Position numbers and translations under genes: made by a program. The notes under the pieces were generated by a model. That model did not search any database. It was given only the letters and a program-made list of their open reading frames with translations, and was not told the origin of the DNA. 64,000 nt of DNA, taken from Aquimarina algiphila. Its GTDB lineage: Bacteria; Bacteroidota; Bacteroidia; Flavobacteriales; Flavobacteriaceae. The DNA lies in assembly GCF_007489275.1 (NCBI RefSeq), contig NZ_VLNR01000011.1, forward strand, positions 1 to 64,000, given 5' to 3'. Of this stretch, positions 1-8,200 are shown in pieces (within the stretch, counting starts at the first letter, position 1; every line of letters begins with the position of its first letter).

Positions 1-108
1 TTTAAAAATAGAATCTTATCAAAGATCACAGCAATGACCATTATTCAATATATCAATAGGTTTGAATTCAACAGAAATATAAACAACCTAAAAATTAATA
101 TTAACTAA
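1..108 (+). CDS. IS982-like transposase, C-terminal end only
   Basis: The window opens inside a reading frame whose last 35 residues contain ILSKITAMTIIQYINRF and end NNLKININ before a stop. This resembles the C-terminus of IS982-family DDE transposases, which commonly read SKITAxTxxQYxN followed by a basic segment near the end. Only the tail is visible, so the catalytic residues and the integrity of the gene cannot be judged. The stop is immediately followed by a sequence that looks like a terminal inverted repeat, which agrees with the coding end of an insertion sequence. The family assignment rests on recalled motif similarity and is moderately sure. Confidence 0.6.
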   Translation, partial: FKNRILSKITAMTIIQYINRFEFNRNINNLKININ

Positions 109-121
109 ATGCACAACGGGT
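1..121 (+). mobile_element. Right end of an IS982-like insertion sequence (truncated by window)
   Basis: The transposase frame ends at 108. The next bases, TGCACAACGGGT at 110-121, resemble the outer end of IS982-type elements, so the boundary is placed near 121. The left end lies outside the window, so the inverted repeat and target-site duplication cannot be checked here. Confidence 0.45.
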
Positions 122-219
122 TATATATAAATCAATATAATCAACCTAATCTCAAAATCTGGGGAGATGTAGCAAAAGAAGAATGGGAATCGTTAAACTG
201 CGGTTCTTGTCATAACTAA
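109..219 (+). pseudogene. Possible 3' stump of a gene interrupted by the insertion sequence
   Basis: Beyond the putative element end, an open frame runs to a stop at 217-219. It reads as a plausible protein C-terminus (NLKIWGDVAKEEWESL, then NCGSCHN). The ATG at 109 lies within the putative terminal repeat of the element, so it is unlikely to be a real start. The simplest reading is that the element inserted near the 3' end of a gene belonging to the downstream flotillin cluster: the stump ends 13 bp before the next gene, and both end in Cys-Ser-type tails. It could instead be a chance open frame. Confidence 0.4.
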
Positions 220-232
220 AAACTAAATAACA

Positions 233-1297
233 ATGTATTTTGAAGGAATTATAACCATCGATCCGTCTCAAATTACCAAAATAAATTATGTTAAGCCAAC
301 TAAAGCTTTTAGAAAATTTTTACATAGCATAACATTAGGCTCTGTATCTGACAAAGAAGAACGTGAAACATTTACCGCAGTAGCTATTCTTCAACAAATT
401 AATGCTTGCTTTAGAAATATCGGAGTAACTAATGTTATTAAAATTTCTCACGATGAGATTGATTTTTATCATGATAAAGAAGGGAAAGAAAATGATTTAA
501 AACTGGCTTTAGATAAATATGAAATAGAGGTCAATGAAGCGATGTCAACTCATTTTTCTAAGCTTACTTTGGTTTTAGAACATAAAGATGAAACCTTTAA
601 ATATCTTTTTGAAATCAACATTAATAGAGATCATAAAATTGGAGTATATCCAATTGAAATTAAAGTTTCAGGACTTCTTAATAGGTTTGCAAAAAACAAT
701 CCTAAAGACGAAATCCAAAAAGTAGTAGAATATCAAGAAGTATTTGATCTATTTAAAAAACAAAAAAGTGAAGAATTTGAACGTTTTCTTGATGAAATAA
801 AATTCGAACTTAAGCGGCAGATAGAAACAGATGATATTAAAATTTTCACAAAAACAAAATACGTTCTTCCTTCAAAGACAATTAACAAAGAAGGTCCTTT
901 GCCAAAAAATCCAGAAAGAGGGGGTGTTTATGGAGGGTATTATGGTTTTAATGATTATCTATACTACAACTTGATTTGGTCTGATGTAATGCATCACTGC
1001 GGAAGTACAATTACTCATTCTCATTTTGAAAATGAAAACGGAGAGTTTCTAGGATATGCAGAGGAAATCAATGCTCAGGATTCTATTTTCAATAGTGATT
1101 TAAATGATCAAGAATCAGTAAATCAAACGCTTGAAGAAGACCCAATAATAGTAAACGAAGAGCCTGTTGAAGAATCTTCTGGCTGGTTTGATTCAGATAA
1201 CTGGAGTTTTTTTGATTCTGATGATAGTTCCTCTGGTTGTAGTTCTTGTTCTTCTTGTTCTTCTTGTTCGAGTTGTTCTTCATGCGGAGGAGATTAG
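233..1297 (+). CDS. Hypothetical protein with acidic, Cys-rich C-terminal tail
   Basis: A 354-residue soluble-looking protein with no signal peptide or clear membrane segment. I do not recognise the family. Residues 1-210 are mixed alpha/beta, with lysine- and glutamate-rich helices. A Gly/Tyr-rich stretch (GGVYGGYYGFNDYLYYN, about 231-247) precedes a short segment containing MHHCGS and THSHF, whose His and Cys could bind a metal. The last ~55 residues are acidic and end in five SSC repeats after a GC (six cysteines), then GGD. It is the first intact gene of the flotillin cluster and is followed 52 bp later by the OB-fold membrane protein, so it is probably co-transcribed. The function is unknown. 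Confidence 0.8.
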   Translation: MYFEGIITIDPSQITKINYVKPTKAFRKFLHSITLGSVSDKEERETFTAVAILQQINACFRNIGVTNVIKISHDEIDFYHDKEGKENDLKLALDKYEIEVNEAMSTHFSKLTLVLEHKDETFKYLFEININRDHKIGVYPIEIKVSGLLNRFAKNNPKDEIQKVVEYQEVFDLFKKQKSEEFERFLDEIKFELKRQIETDDIKIFTKTKYVLPSKTINKEGPLPKNPERGGVYGGYYGFNDYLYYNLIWSDVMHHCGSTITHSHFENENGEFLGYAEEINAQDSIFNSDLNDQESVNQTLEEDPIIVNEEPVEESSGWFDSDNWSFFDSDDSSSGCSSCSSCSSCSSCSSCGGD

Positions 1298-1349
1298 AAA
1301 ATAGAGTTAAACATTATTTTAATAACAAACATAACTTAAATAGTAACCT

Positions 1350-2072
1350 TTGAAAGAACTTATAGACATAGCATTTTCATCAGTAAACATGGTATTAACC
1401 ATCCTTATGATCTTATTGATCTTATATTGGTTATTCACTATGATTTCGGGAGTTGACTTTGATGTTGACGTGGATGTAGATATAGATATTGACATGGATA
1501 CCGATCTTGACGTAGACACAGATGCAGGTATAGAAGGCGGGAATCTTGATTTTCAAGATATTGCTAATACTGAAGTCAATAAAGAAGATGTGGTAGGGAA
1601 AAAACGAAAACCACTGAAATGGTGGCAAATTGTACTGATCTATTTCAACTTTGTGGGACTTCCTTTTATGTTCACCTTTACATGCTGGATTTTTATATGG
1701 TGGTTGTGTACTGTAATAACTACAAGTCTAACTTCAACTTATAATAACAGTCTTGGTTATATCATTTTCTTGGCTGCAATTTTACCTTCTTTACTACTAA
1801 CAAAGATATTTACAACTCCTTTTAAAGGGTTCTTTAAAAATTTAAATAAAGATGGTGATGCGCCAATTGATTTAATCGGACGAAAAGGAACTTTACAATC
1901 AACCATTTCTGGGAACAAACTTGGTTCTGCAGAAGTTATCGCAGAATCAAACCCACTTTCAATCTATGTTAAATCATTGAATGGAGAACAAATAAATTAT
2001 CATCAAAAAATTCTGATCATAAAACAATCAGAAGATAAAAATTACTATTTCGTACAATCATATAACGATTAA
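1350..2072 (+). CDS. YqiJ/NfeD-like membrane protein with C-terminal OB-fold
   Basis: A 240-residue membrane protein. One N-terminal TM segment is followed by a striking Asp-rich stretch (DVDVDVDIDIDMDTDLD), two further TM segments at about 90-160, and a C-terminal ~65-residue domain (GRKGTLQSTISG...) typical of the OB-fold of NfeD/YqiJ proteins. NfeD-like proteins are encoded beside flotillins and are thought to work with them in membrane microdomains. The flotillin gene starts 13 bp downstream. I use the TTG start at 1350 because the MKELIDIAFSSVN... front matches what I recall of this family; the alternative ATG at 1389 would cut into the first helix. The partnership with the flotillin is inferred from context. 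Confidence 0.75.
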   Translation: MKELIDIAFSSVNMVLTILMILLILYWLFTMISGVDFDVDVDVDIDIDMDTDLDVDTDAGIEGGNLDFQDIANTEVNKEDVVGKKRKPLKWWQIVLIYFNFVGLPFMFTFTCWIFIWWLCTVITTSLTSTYNNSLGYIIFLAAILPSLLLTKIFTTPFKGFFKNLNKDGDAPIDLIGRKGTLQSTISGNKLGSAEVIAESNPLSIYVKSLNGEQINYHQKILIIKQSEDKNYYFVQSYND

Positions 2073-2085
2073 TTAACTTAAAACT

Positions 2086-4152
2086 ATGAATACTATATTA
2101 CCATTTATTGGAATTGGAATAGGCTTAATACTATTCTTGATTATTGTATACTTTGCGATCATCGCAATGTTCTATAAAAAAATCCCTCAAGGACAGGCTC
2201 TTGTAAGAACTGGGTTTAAGGGGACTAAAGTTGCTACAGATAAAGGGCTTTATGTTGTTCCTGTATTTCATAAAGTTGAAATCATGGATATTTCTGTAAA
2301 GAAAATTCAAATCGAAAGATTAGGAAATGACGGGCTTGTATGTAAAGACAACATGAGAGCTGATATCAAAGTAGCTTTCTTTGTAAGAGTAAATAGCGAA
2401 GTTGACTTCATCAAAAAAGTTGCACAAACTATTGGTTGTGAGCGTGCTTCAGATATCTCAACTTTAGAAGATCTTTTTGAAGCCAAATTCTCTGAAGCGT
2501 TAAAAACTGTTGGGAAAAAATTCGAATTTACTGAGCTTTATGAAGCCAGAAGAGAATTTAGAGATGAAATTGTAGATATTATCGGTACTGATCTTAATGG
2601 ATATACATTAGAAGATTGTGCAATTGACTACCTAGAACAAACACCTGTAACATTCTTAAAATCAGATAATATATTAGATGCAGAAGGAATCAAAAAGATT
2701 ACCGAATTAACTGCCGCTCAAAATATGAAATCTAACCTCATCAAACGAGATGAAGAAAAAGTAATTCGCAAACAAGATGTTGAAGCACGTGAAGCTATTT
2801 TAGAATTAGATAAGCAACTTGCTGAAAAAGAGGAGCAACAAAAACGCGAAATTGCCAATATCAAATCTCGTGAAGAGGCAGAAACCCTTAAGGTATCAGA
2901 AGAGGAACGTCTCAAATCTGAAACTGCTCGTATCGCAACTGAAGAAAAAGTAAAAGTTGCAGAAGAAAATATGCAGCGACAAATCATCGTTGCTTCTAAG
3001 AATAAAGAACGTACAGACGCTGTAGAAACAGAAAGAGTAGAAAAAGACAGAATGCTAGAGGCTACAGAACGCGAACGTATTGTAACCTTAGCTCAGATCG
3101 AAAAAGAAAAAGTAGTAGAAGTTGAGAAAAAGAACATCCAGGATGTGATTCGCGATAGAGTAACCCTAGAAAAAGGTGTGGTTGAAGAGCAAGAGAACAT
3201 GAAAGATATTGAGGCTTTCAAAACTGCTGATCGTGAGAAACAAGTAAAAATTACCATTGCAGAAGCAAATGCAGAAGAAGCATTGATTAGAACAATCAAA
3301 GCTGCAGAAGCACAAAAAGAAGCCGCTAAGCAAAAAGCAGAAGAAATTAATATCGAAGCTCAAGCACAGAAAGAAGCTAGTGAAAAAGAAGCAGAAGCTC
3401 GTAAAACATTAGCTGAAGCACAAGCAAAAGAAGAAGCTACATTAGGTATGTCTGAAGCACAAGTAATGCATGCTAAAGCAGATGCGCATGAACGTGAAGG
3501 TCTTGTTGAAGCTACTATTATCGAGAAGAAAGCAAAAGCTGAAGCAGCAGGTATCTTAGCAAAAGCTGAAGCGATAAAAGAAGAAGGGCTAGCAGAAGCA
3601 GATGTAATCAAACAAAAAGCACTTGCAGATGCAGCAGGAATTGAAGAGAAAGCAGAAGCAATGAAGAAACTTGATGGTGTTGGTAAAGAACATGAGGAAT
3701 TCAAGCTGCGTCTGGATAAAGAATTACAAGTTGACTTAGCTCATATCAATATCCAGAAAGAAATTGCCGATGCACAAGCAGAAGTAATAGGAGAAGCGCT
3801 TAAAGCAGCTAATATTGATATCGTTGGTGGTGAAACTATGTTCTTTGATCAGATAGTAGGTCAGATCACAAAAGCTAAAGGAATTGATAGATTGGTTCAG
3901 CATTCTGACAACATTCAGGATGTAAAGGATGCAATCTTAGGAAGCGAAGATGTAAAAGGTAATCTTTTAGAAAAAATAAAAGATTTTGCCACTCAATATG
4001 GAATCTCTTCTGAAGATATTAAAAATCTAACGATCGCCAATATATTAATGGATTTGAAACAAAAAACTACAGATCCATCAGAAAATGATTTATTCACAAA
4101 TCTATTTAACCTTGCTAAAGGATTAGGGTTATCAGACAAAAAATTGAAATAA
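2086..4152 (+). CDS. Flotillin-like SPFH/band 7 protein (YqiK type)
   Basis: A 688-residue flotillin-type protein. An N-terminal TM helix (about 5-30) is followed by an SPFH/band 7 domain (about 30-200, beginning IPQGQALVRTGFKGTKVA). A very long Ala/Glu/Lys heptad region (about 215-570) has repeated EAxAxKE motifs, as in flotillins, and there is a C-terminal helical domain. Flotillins oligomerise on the inner face of the cytoplasmic membrane and organise microdomains. The length and the NfeD-like neighbour fit the YqiJ-YqiK pairing of other bacteria. In this cluster it is the likely membrane platform for the giant ATPase downstream; that role is inference. Confidence 0.88.
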   Translation: MNTILPFIGIGIGLILFLIIVYFAIIAMFYKKIPQGQALVRTGFKGTKVATDKGLYVVPVFHKVEIMDISVKKIQIERLGNDGLVCKDNMRADIKVAFFVRVNSEVDFIKKVAQTIGCERASDISTLEDLFEAKFSEALKTVGKKFEFTELYEARREFRDEIVDIIGTDLNGYTLEDCAIDYLEQTPVTFLKSDNILDAEGIKKITELTAAQNMKSNLIKRDEEKVIRKQDVEAREAILELDKQLAEKEEQQKREIANIKSREEAETLKVSEEERLKSETARIATEEKVKVAEENMQRQIIVASKNKERTDAVETERVEKDRMLEATERERIVTLAQIEKEKVVEVEKKNIQDVIRDRVTLEKGVVEEQENMKDIEAFKTADREKQVKITIAEANAEEALIRTIKAAEAQKEAAKQKAEEINIEAQAQKEASEKEAEARKTLAEAQAKEEATLGMSEAQVMHAKADAHEREGLVEATIIEKKAKAEAAGILAKAEAIKEEGLAEADVIKQKALADAAGIEEKAEAMKKLDGVGKEHEEFKLRLDKELQVDLAHINIQKEIADAQAEVIGEALKAANIDIVGGETMFFDQIVGQITKAKGIDRLVQHSDNIQDVKDAILGSEDVKGNLLEKIKDFATQYGISSEDIKNLTIANILMDLKQKTTDPSENDLFTNLFNLAKGLGLSDKKLK

Positions 4153-4251
4153 AAACTGAATAATACTCCTCCTTCTTTTTAATCAAGAAAGAGGAATTCA
4201 GAAACAATAGAATGAATATCATAACTACATTTTTAAACCCATAAAAGTCTT

Positions 4252-4277
4252 CCCATCCTGGGGAGACCTGGGATGGG
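4252..4277 (+). terminator. Hairpin between flotillin and small-protein genes
   Basis: The arms CCCATCC (4252-4258) and GGATGGG (4271-4277) can pair, and the sequence then runs into ATTTGTTT. A second imperfect hairpin lies at about 4167-4195 (TCCTCCTTCTT against AAGAAAGAGGA). Together they could cause partial termination between the flotillin part and the ATPase part of the cluster. There is no strong T-tract, so read-through is likely. Confidence 0.4.
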
Positions 4278-4305
4278 ATTTGTTTAACTTTTAATACGGT
4301 TTAAT

Positions 4306-4575
4306 ATGGGGTTTGGAGGATCAACAGCTGCGATGATTACATCGCTAAAAAATAATAGTAGAAGGAAAAAACGTGAAGCTTTTGATGGATGGACGAGTTC
4401 TGACAAAGAAAGCCAAGGAATTAAGACAGAACCTGTTTCTCAAGAAACTTTAGCAAAGATTCGTAAAAAGATGAGGAAACAGAATCGAGTGAATACCATA
4501 AAAGGTGTAATCATCATTTCGATAAGTATAGCGATAACAGCTTGGTTGTTTTTTAGGTTAACTTATAGAATGTAA
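4306..4575 (+). CDS. Small single-pass membrane protein (tandem paralogue 1)
   Basis: An 89-residue protein. It opens with a Gly/Ser/Ala stretch (MGFGGSTAAMITSLKNN), continues with a basic RRKKRE segment, an acidic/polar middle (FDGWTSSDKESQGIKTEPVS) and a basic helix, and ends with one C-terminal TM segment. The next gene encodes a clear paralogue with the same order of elements, only 4 bp downstream. Proteins of this look are common and uncharacterised in Flavobacteria. The topology suggests a cytoplasmic N-terminus anchored by a C-terminal helix. Its place between flotillin and ATPase suggests an accessory membrane role, which is inference. Confidence 0.75.
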   Translation: MGFGGSTAAMITSLKNNSRRKKREAFDGWTSSDKESQGIKTEPVSQETLAKIRKKMRKQNRVNTIKGVIIISISIAITAWLFFRLTYRM

Positions 4576-4579
4576 TCTT

Positions 4580-4882
4580 ATGGGAGGATTTGGATCAGCT
4601 CAAGGAATGATTACTGCAATCAAAAACAACAATCGTAGAAAGAAAAGAGAAGCTTATGATGGATGGACTGAAAGTGACAAGGAAAGTCAAGGCATCAAAG
4701 TAGAACCCGTTTCAGAAAAAACTTTATCTGAAATAAGGAAGAAAATGAAAAAACAACAGCAAGTTACATTTATAAAAAATTTTATTATTGCAATAATTGG
4801 ACTCATTGCTTTTTTCTTTTTCATACAATTAGTCTTCTTATATTTTGAAAATGACCCTGGAATTGGATGGAATCCATATTAA
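4580..4882 (+). CDS. Small single-pass membrane protein (tandem paralogue 2)
   Basis: A 100-residue paralogue of the preceding gene, sharing NNxRRKKREAxDGWTxSDKE, SQGIKxEPVS and IRKKMxKQ. It has one C-terminal TM segment and a short tail after it (FENDPGIGWNPY) that its neighbour lacks. Tandem duplication followed by divergence is evident from the protein alignment. The start at 4580 lies 4 bp after the previous stop, indicating translational coupling. The function is unknown. Confidence 0.75.
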   Translation: MGGFGSAQGMITAIKNNNRRKKREAYDGWTESDKESQGIKVEPVSEKTLSEIRKKMKKQQQVTFIKNFIIAIIGLIAFFFFIQLVFLYFENDPGIGWNPY

Positions 4883-4900
4883 CATATTAATCTTAGAAAA

Positions 4901-5263
4901 ATGAATAAAAAATTTATAGGATTACTCACCGTATTATTAATAAGCATCAGTGCACTCGCATTAAATACGCATTTCAAAAAAAAGAAGTTAAATGCTAATG
5001 GCGTAATCGCAACGGCAGTGATCGAGAAGATAACATCAAATAAATACGAGAATGAGATAGGCACTCCTGTAGATAACATTCATATTACGTATAAGTACAT
5101 CGTTCATACCAAAGAAATTGTAAAAACTCAGGAGATTCTTAGACACGAACATGATCAATATTTTGAGACCAATACCGTAGTCGGGGATTCGATTAGTATC
5201 AAATACGATACTAAAAACCCTAGTAATTCAAGGATTGAGAAAATTGCGCAATTATCAAACTAA
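4901..5263 (+). CDS. DUF3592-like membrane-anchored small protein
   Basis: A 120-residue protein with an N-terminal hydrophobic helix (about 5-22) and a beta-rich domain. The domain contains GVIATAVIEKI, ITYKYIVHTKE and GDSISIKYDTKNPSNSRI, the pattern of DUF3592 proteins (a thiol-independent extracytoplasmic beta domain of unknown role). It lies 18 bp after the preceding gene and 21 bp before the giant ATPase gene, so it is part of the same transcription unit. The family call is by motif recall. Confidence 0.65.
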   Translation: MNKKFIGLLTVLLISISALALNTHFKKKKLNANGVIATAVIEKITSNKYENEIGTPVDNIHITYKYIVHTKEIVKTQEILRHEHDQYFETNTVVGDSISIKYDTKNPSNSRIEKIAQLSN

Positions 5264-5284
5264 AAGAAGAATTTTAGTACAACT

Positions 5285-8200
5285 ATGCAAGAAGAAAACG
5301 CAAACAACATACAACTAGACGGGGGAACCTACGAGATTATCCAAAATCGTTTACAAAAACAAAAGGGTGAACTCCAAAATCGTCTAACACAGCTTAATGA
5401 AGCCCGTAAAGAAGTTTTTGGTAATGTAGAAACAAAGCTTATTGCCAATAATCGAATCAATACAGAACATAATTGTATTGCCCGAGACATTGTAACCATT
5501 GGTGAATATTGCCTTTTTGGGTACAATGTACATTTTGGACTTCGTACAGAGATTACGTTAGCAGATGTATTTAGTATATACACGTATACAAATGATCATT
5601 TTACTATTAAACCATTAGATCTCATAAACGATTCGATATTTATAGATGATTTTACTAATCTCTATAAATACTATCGTAATACCATATTTTCAAAATTTGC
5701 TATTGTTGGAAATTACTTGCATATGGTATTTCAACTTAGTGAAAGCGTTTCTGATATTAAAACCTTTAAATGGTTAATCAATGAAGGTAAACTTACCTAT
5801 ATTGATAACCGTAGCGAACATGAGTTTAAATTCCCAAGACAACATGAATTTAATTGGACCGAAGTTACTCGTGACATGCATCGTTATGGTACACATCCAC
5901 ATATCTCCATTCTTGATAAAGTATTCGTCGAAACTGTAGGAGGAGATTTAACCATTAAAATAGAAGACAATACTGATGATGGAAAAGGAATTTTGGATGA
6001 AGCTGTAGAGCATATAGACCAAACACTAGATGATGGTCAGTATCGATTTGCAGATATCGGAAACTTAATCGCTTTAGAAATTAAACCTTTTCAGGAAGCA
6101 CCTCGCTATTTTGTATATAATCACAAAATGCAGGAAGTCAAAAAAATAAGTTGTATCAAAGATGCCTGTGTATTGCTTCCTGATGATCAAGGGATTATTT
6201 ATCCTAATGGATATTACCTACAATCAGGTGAATTTAAATTATTTACTAATGAAGTAAATGATGTAAAATTTCAGGAAAAAATTAGTTCTCCTAATGGTGA
6301 AGATTTTCTTTATGTTTTTTACGAAAGTGAAAAAGGGTTATACACTCTTATGTCATACAATGTAATCGAACAAGAAGTAACAACCCCCATTATATGTAAT
6401 GGTTTTACAATACTAGAACAAGGAGAATTATGCTATTTCAAAACAGAAGATGAACAAACCAAACATCATGTTATTCAGATATGGCAAACGCCTTTTATAA
6501 AAGGTAACACGATACCATCAGAACACACTGACACATTACTTTATAAGATTGGAAACAAAGACATTGTTAAAGCAATGGCAGAGAGCAATGCCCTAATTAC
6601 TCTTCTTAACAAAGAAGATAATTATGATGGTTTGTATGATGATATTTCCAAATTTTCAAATGATATTGTCGACAGCTACTATTGGATTCGTGAGGATGAC
6701 ACGTTTAGGTTAGATATTCCTCTCGAAGAAATTAATGGCGCTGCCAATGCTGCAATTGATGAATTCGAAAAAGTAGTTCAGCTTAGAAGAACTGCAACAA
6801 ATATCACCAAAGAAACTAAAGATAAAGCCGAAGGTATTTTTGGCAAAATCAAAAGCAGTTCTTTTAAATCCATTGATGACTTTGTCCTGGTATTATCACA
6901 ACTACGTACCTTACGTGGCGAAGTAATAGGCTTGAATGACATTCGGTATGTAGATAAAGTATTTATCGAGAAATTAGAAGCTGAAATTGCAGAACAAACT
7001 GAAAAAATTTCACAACGATGCGTTCAGTTTTTACTAGACGATAAAGCACTACTACCCTATCATGCTCGTGTAAAAGAAAAACAGGAGTTATTAGAAAAGA
7101 TTAAAAAAGTAATTGATGCCAAAAAATTAGAAGAAGAGGTAAATCAGATCGCTATCGACCTCGAAATGTTAATTGATATTGTTTCTAATTTACAGATTGA
7201 AGACACCTCCCATTCTACTAAAATTATTGATAACATCTCTTTGATTTTTGCTACAATAAATCAGCTTAAAGCAGGAATCAAAAACAAAATCAAATCTTTG
7301 GGTAGCAAAGAAGCTACTGCAGAATTCGCTGCACAACTCAAATTGGTAGATCAAAGTATTATCAACTATTTGGATATTGCCAATACTCCAGAAAAAACAG
7401 ATGAACTGCTCAATAAAGTATCGGTTCAATTAGAAGATCTCGAAGGACGATTTGCCGATTTTGAAGAATTCATCACCCAGATTATTGAGAAAAGAGAAGA
7501 GGTATATAATGCCTTCGAAGCTCGTAAAAATGGTCTGATCGAAGCTCGAAACAAGAAAGCAGTTGCTTTAGAAAATGCTGCCAATCGAATTCTGAAAGGT
7601 GTAAATAAAAAAGCATTAAGCTTTGGTTCTGTTGTAGACATCAATGGGTATTTTGCATCAGATCTTATGATCAATAAATTGAGAGATATTGTTAATCAAT
7701 TACAAAAACTAGATGATGTAGGTAAAGCAGAAGCTATTGAGACTGCTATAAAAGTAGCCAAAGAAGATGCTACGCGTAAACTTAAGGATAAGCAAGATCT
7801 ATATGAAGATGGTGAGAATATCATCAAACTTGGAAAACATAAATTTGGAGTAAACAAACAACCTCTTGATCTAACTATTGTATATAGAGATGGTAGTTTG
7901 AATTATCATCTTACAGGAACCGATTTTTACCAGGAAATTACAAATGAAATCCTGTTAAAATCAAAAAAATACTGGGATCAGGAACTCATTTCTGAAAACC
8001 AAGAAGTTTACCGCGCTGCTTATCTGGCTTATAAAATATTCAAACATCATAATACTGTAGATTTAAATGCACTTAAATCTATGGACGATGAAGGACTATT
8101 AGCCCTTATAAAATCCGAAAGTAGTAAAAACTATGCAGAAGGGTATGTAAAAGGAGTTCATGATATAGATGCTGCCAAAATACTAAAGGTACTAGTGACC

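Noticed and set aside
2718-3704. Antisense open frames across the flotillin coiled coil
   Set aside because: Their Ser/Ala/Phe-rich sequence is the expected complement of Glu/Ala/Lys codons.
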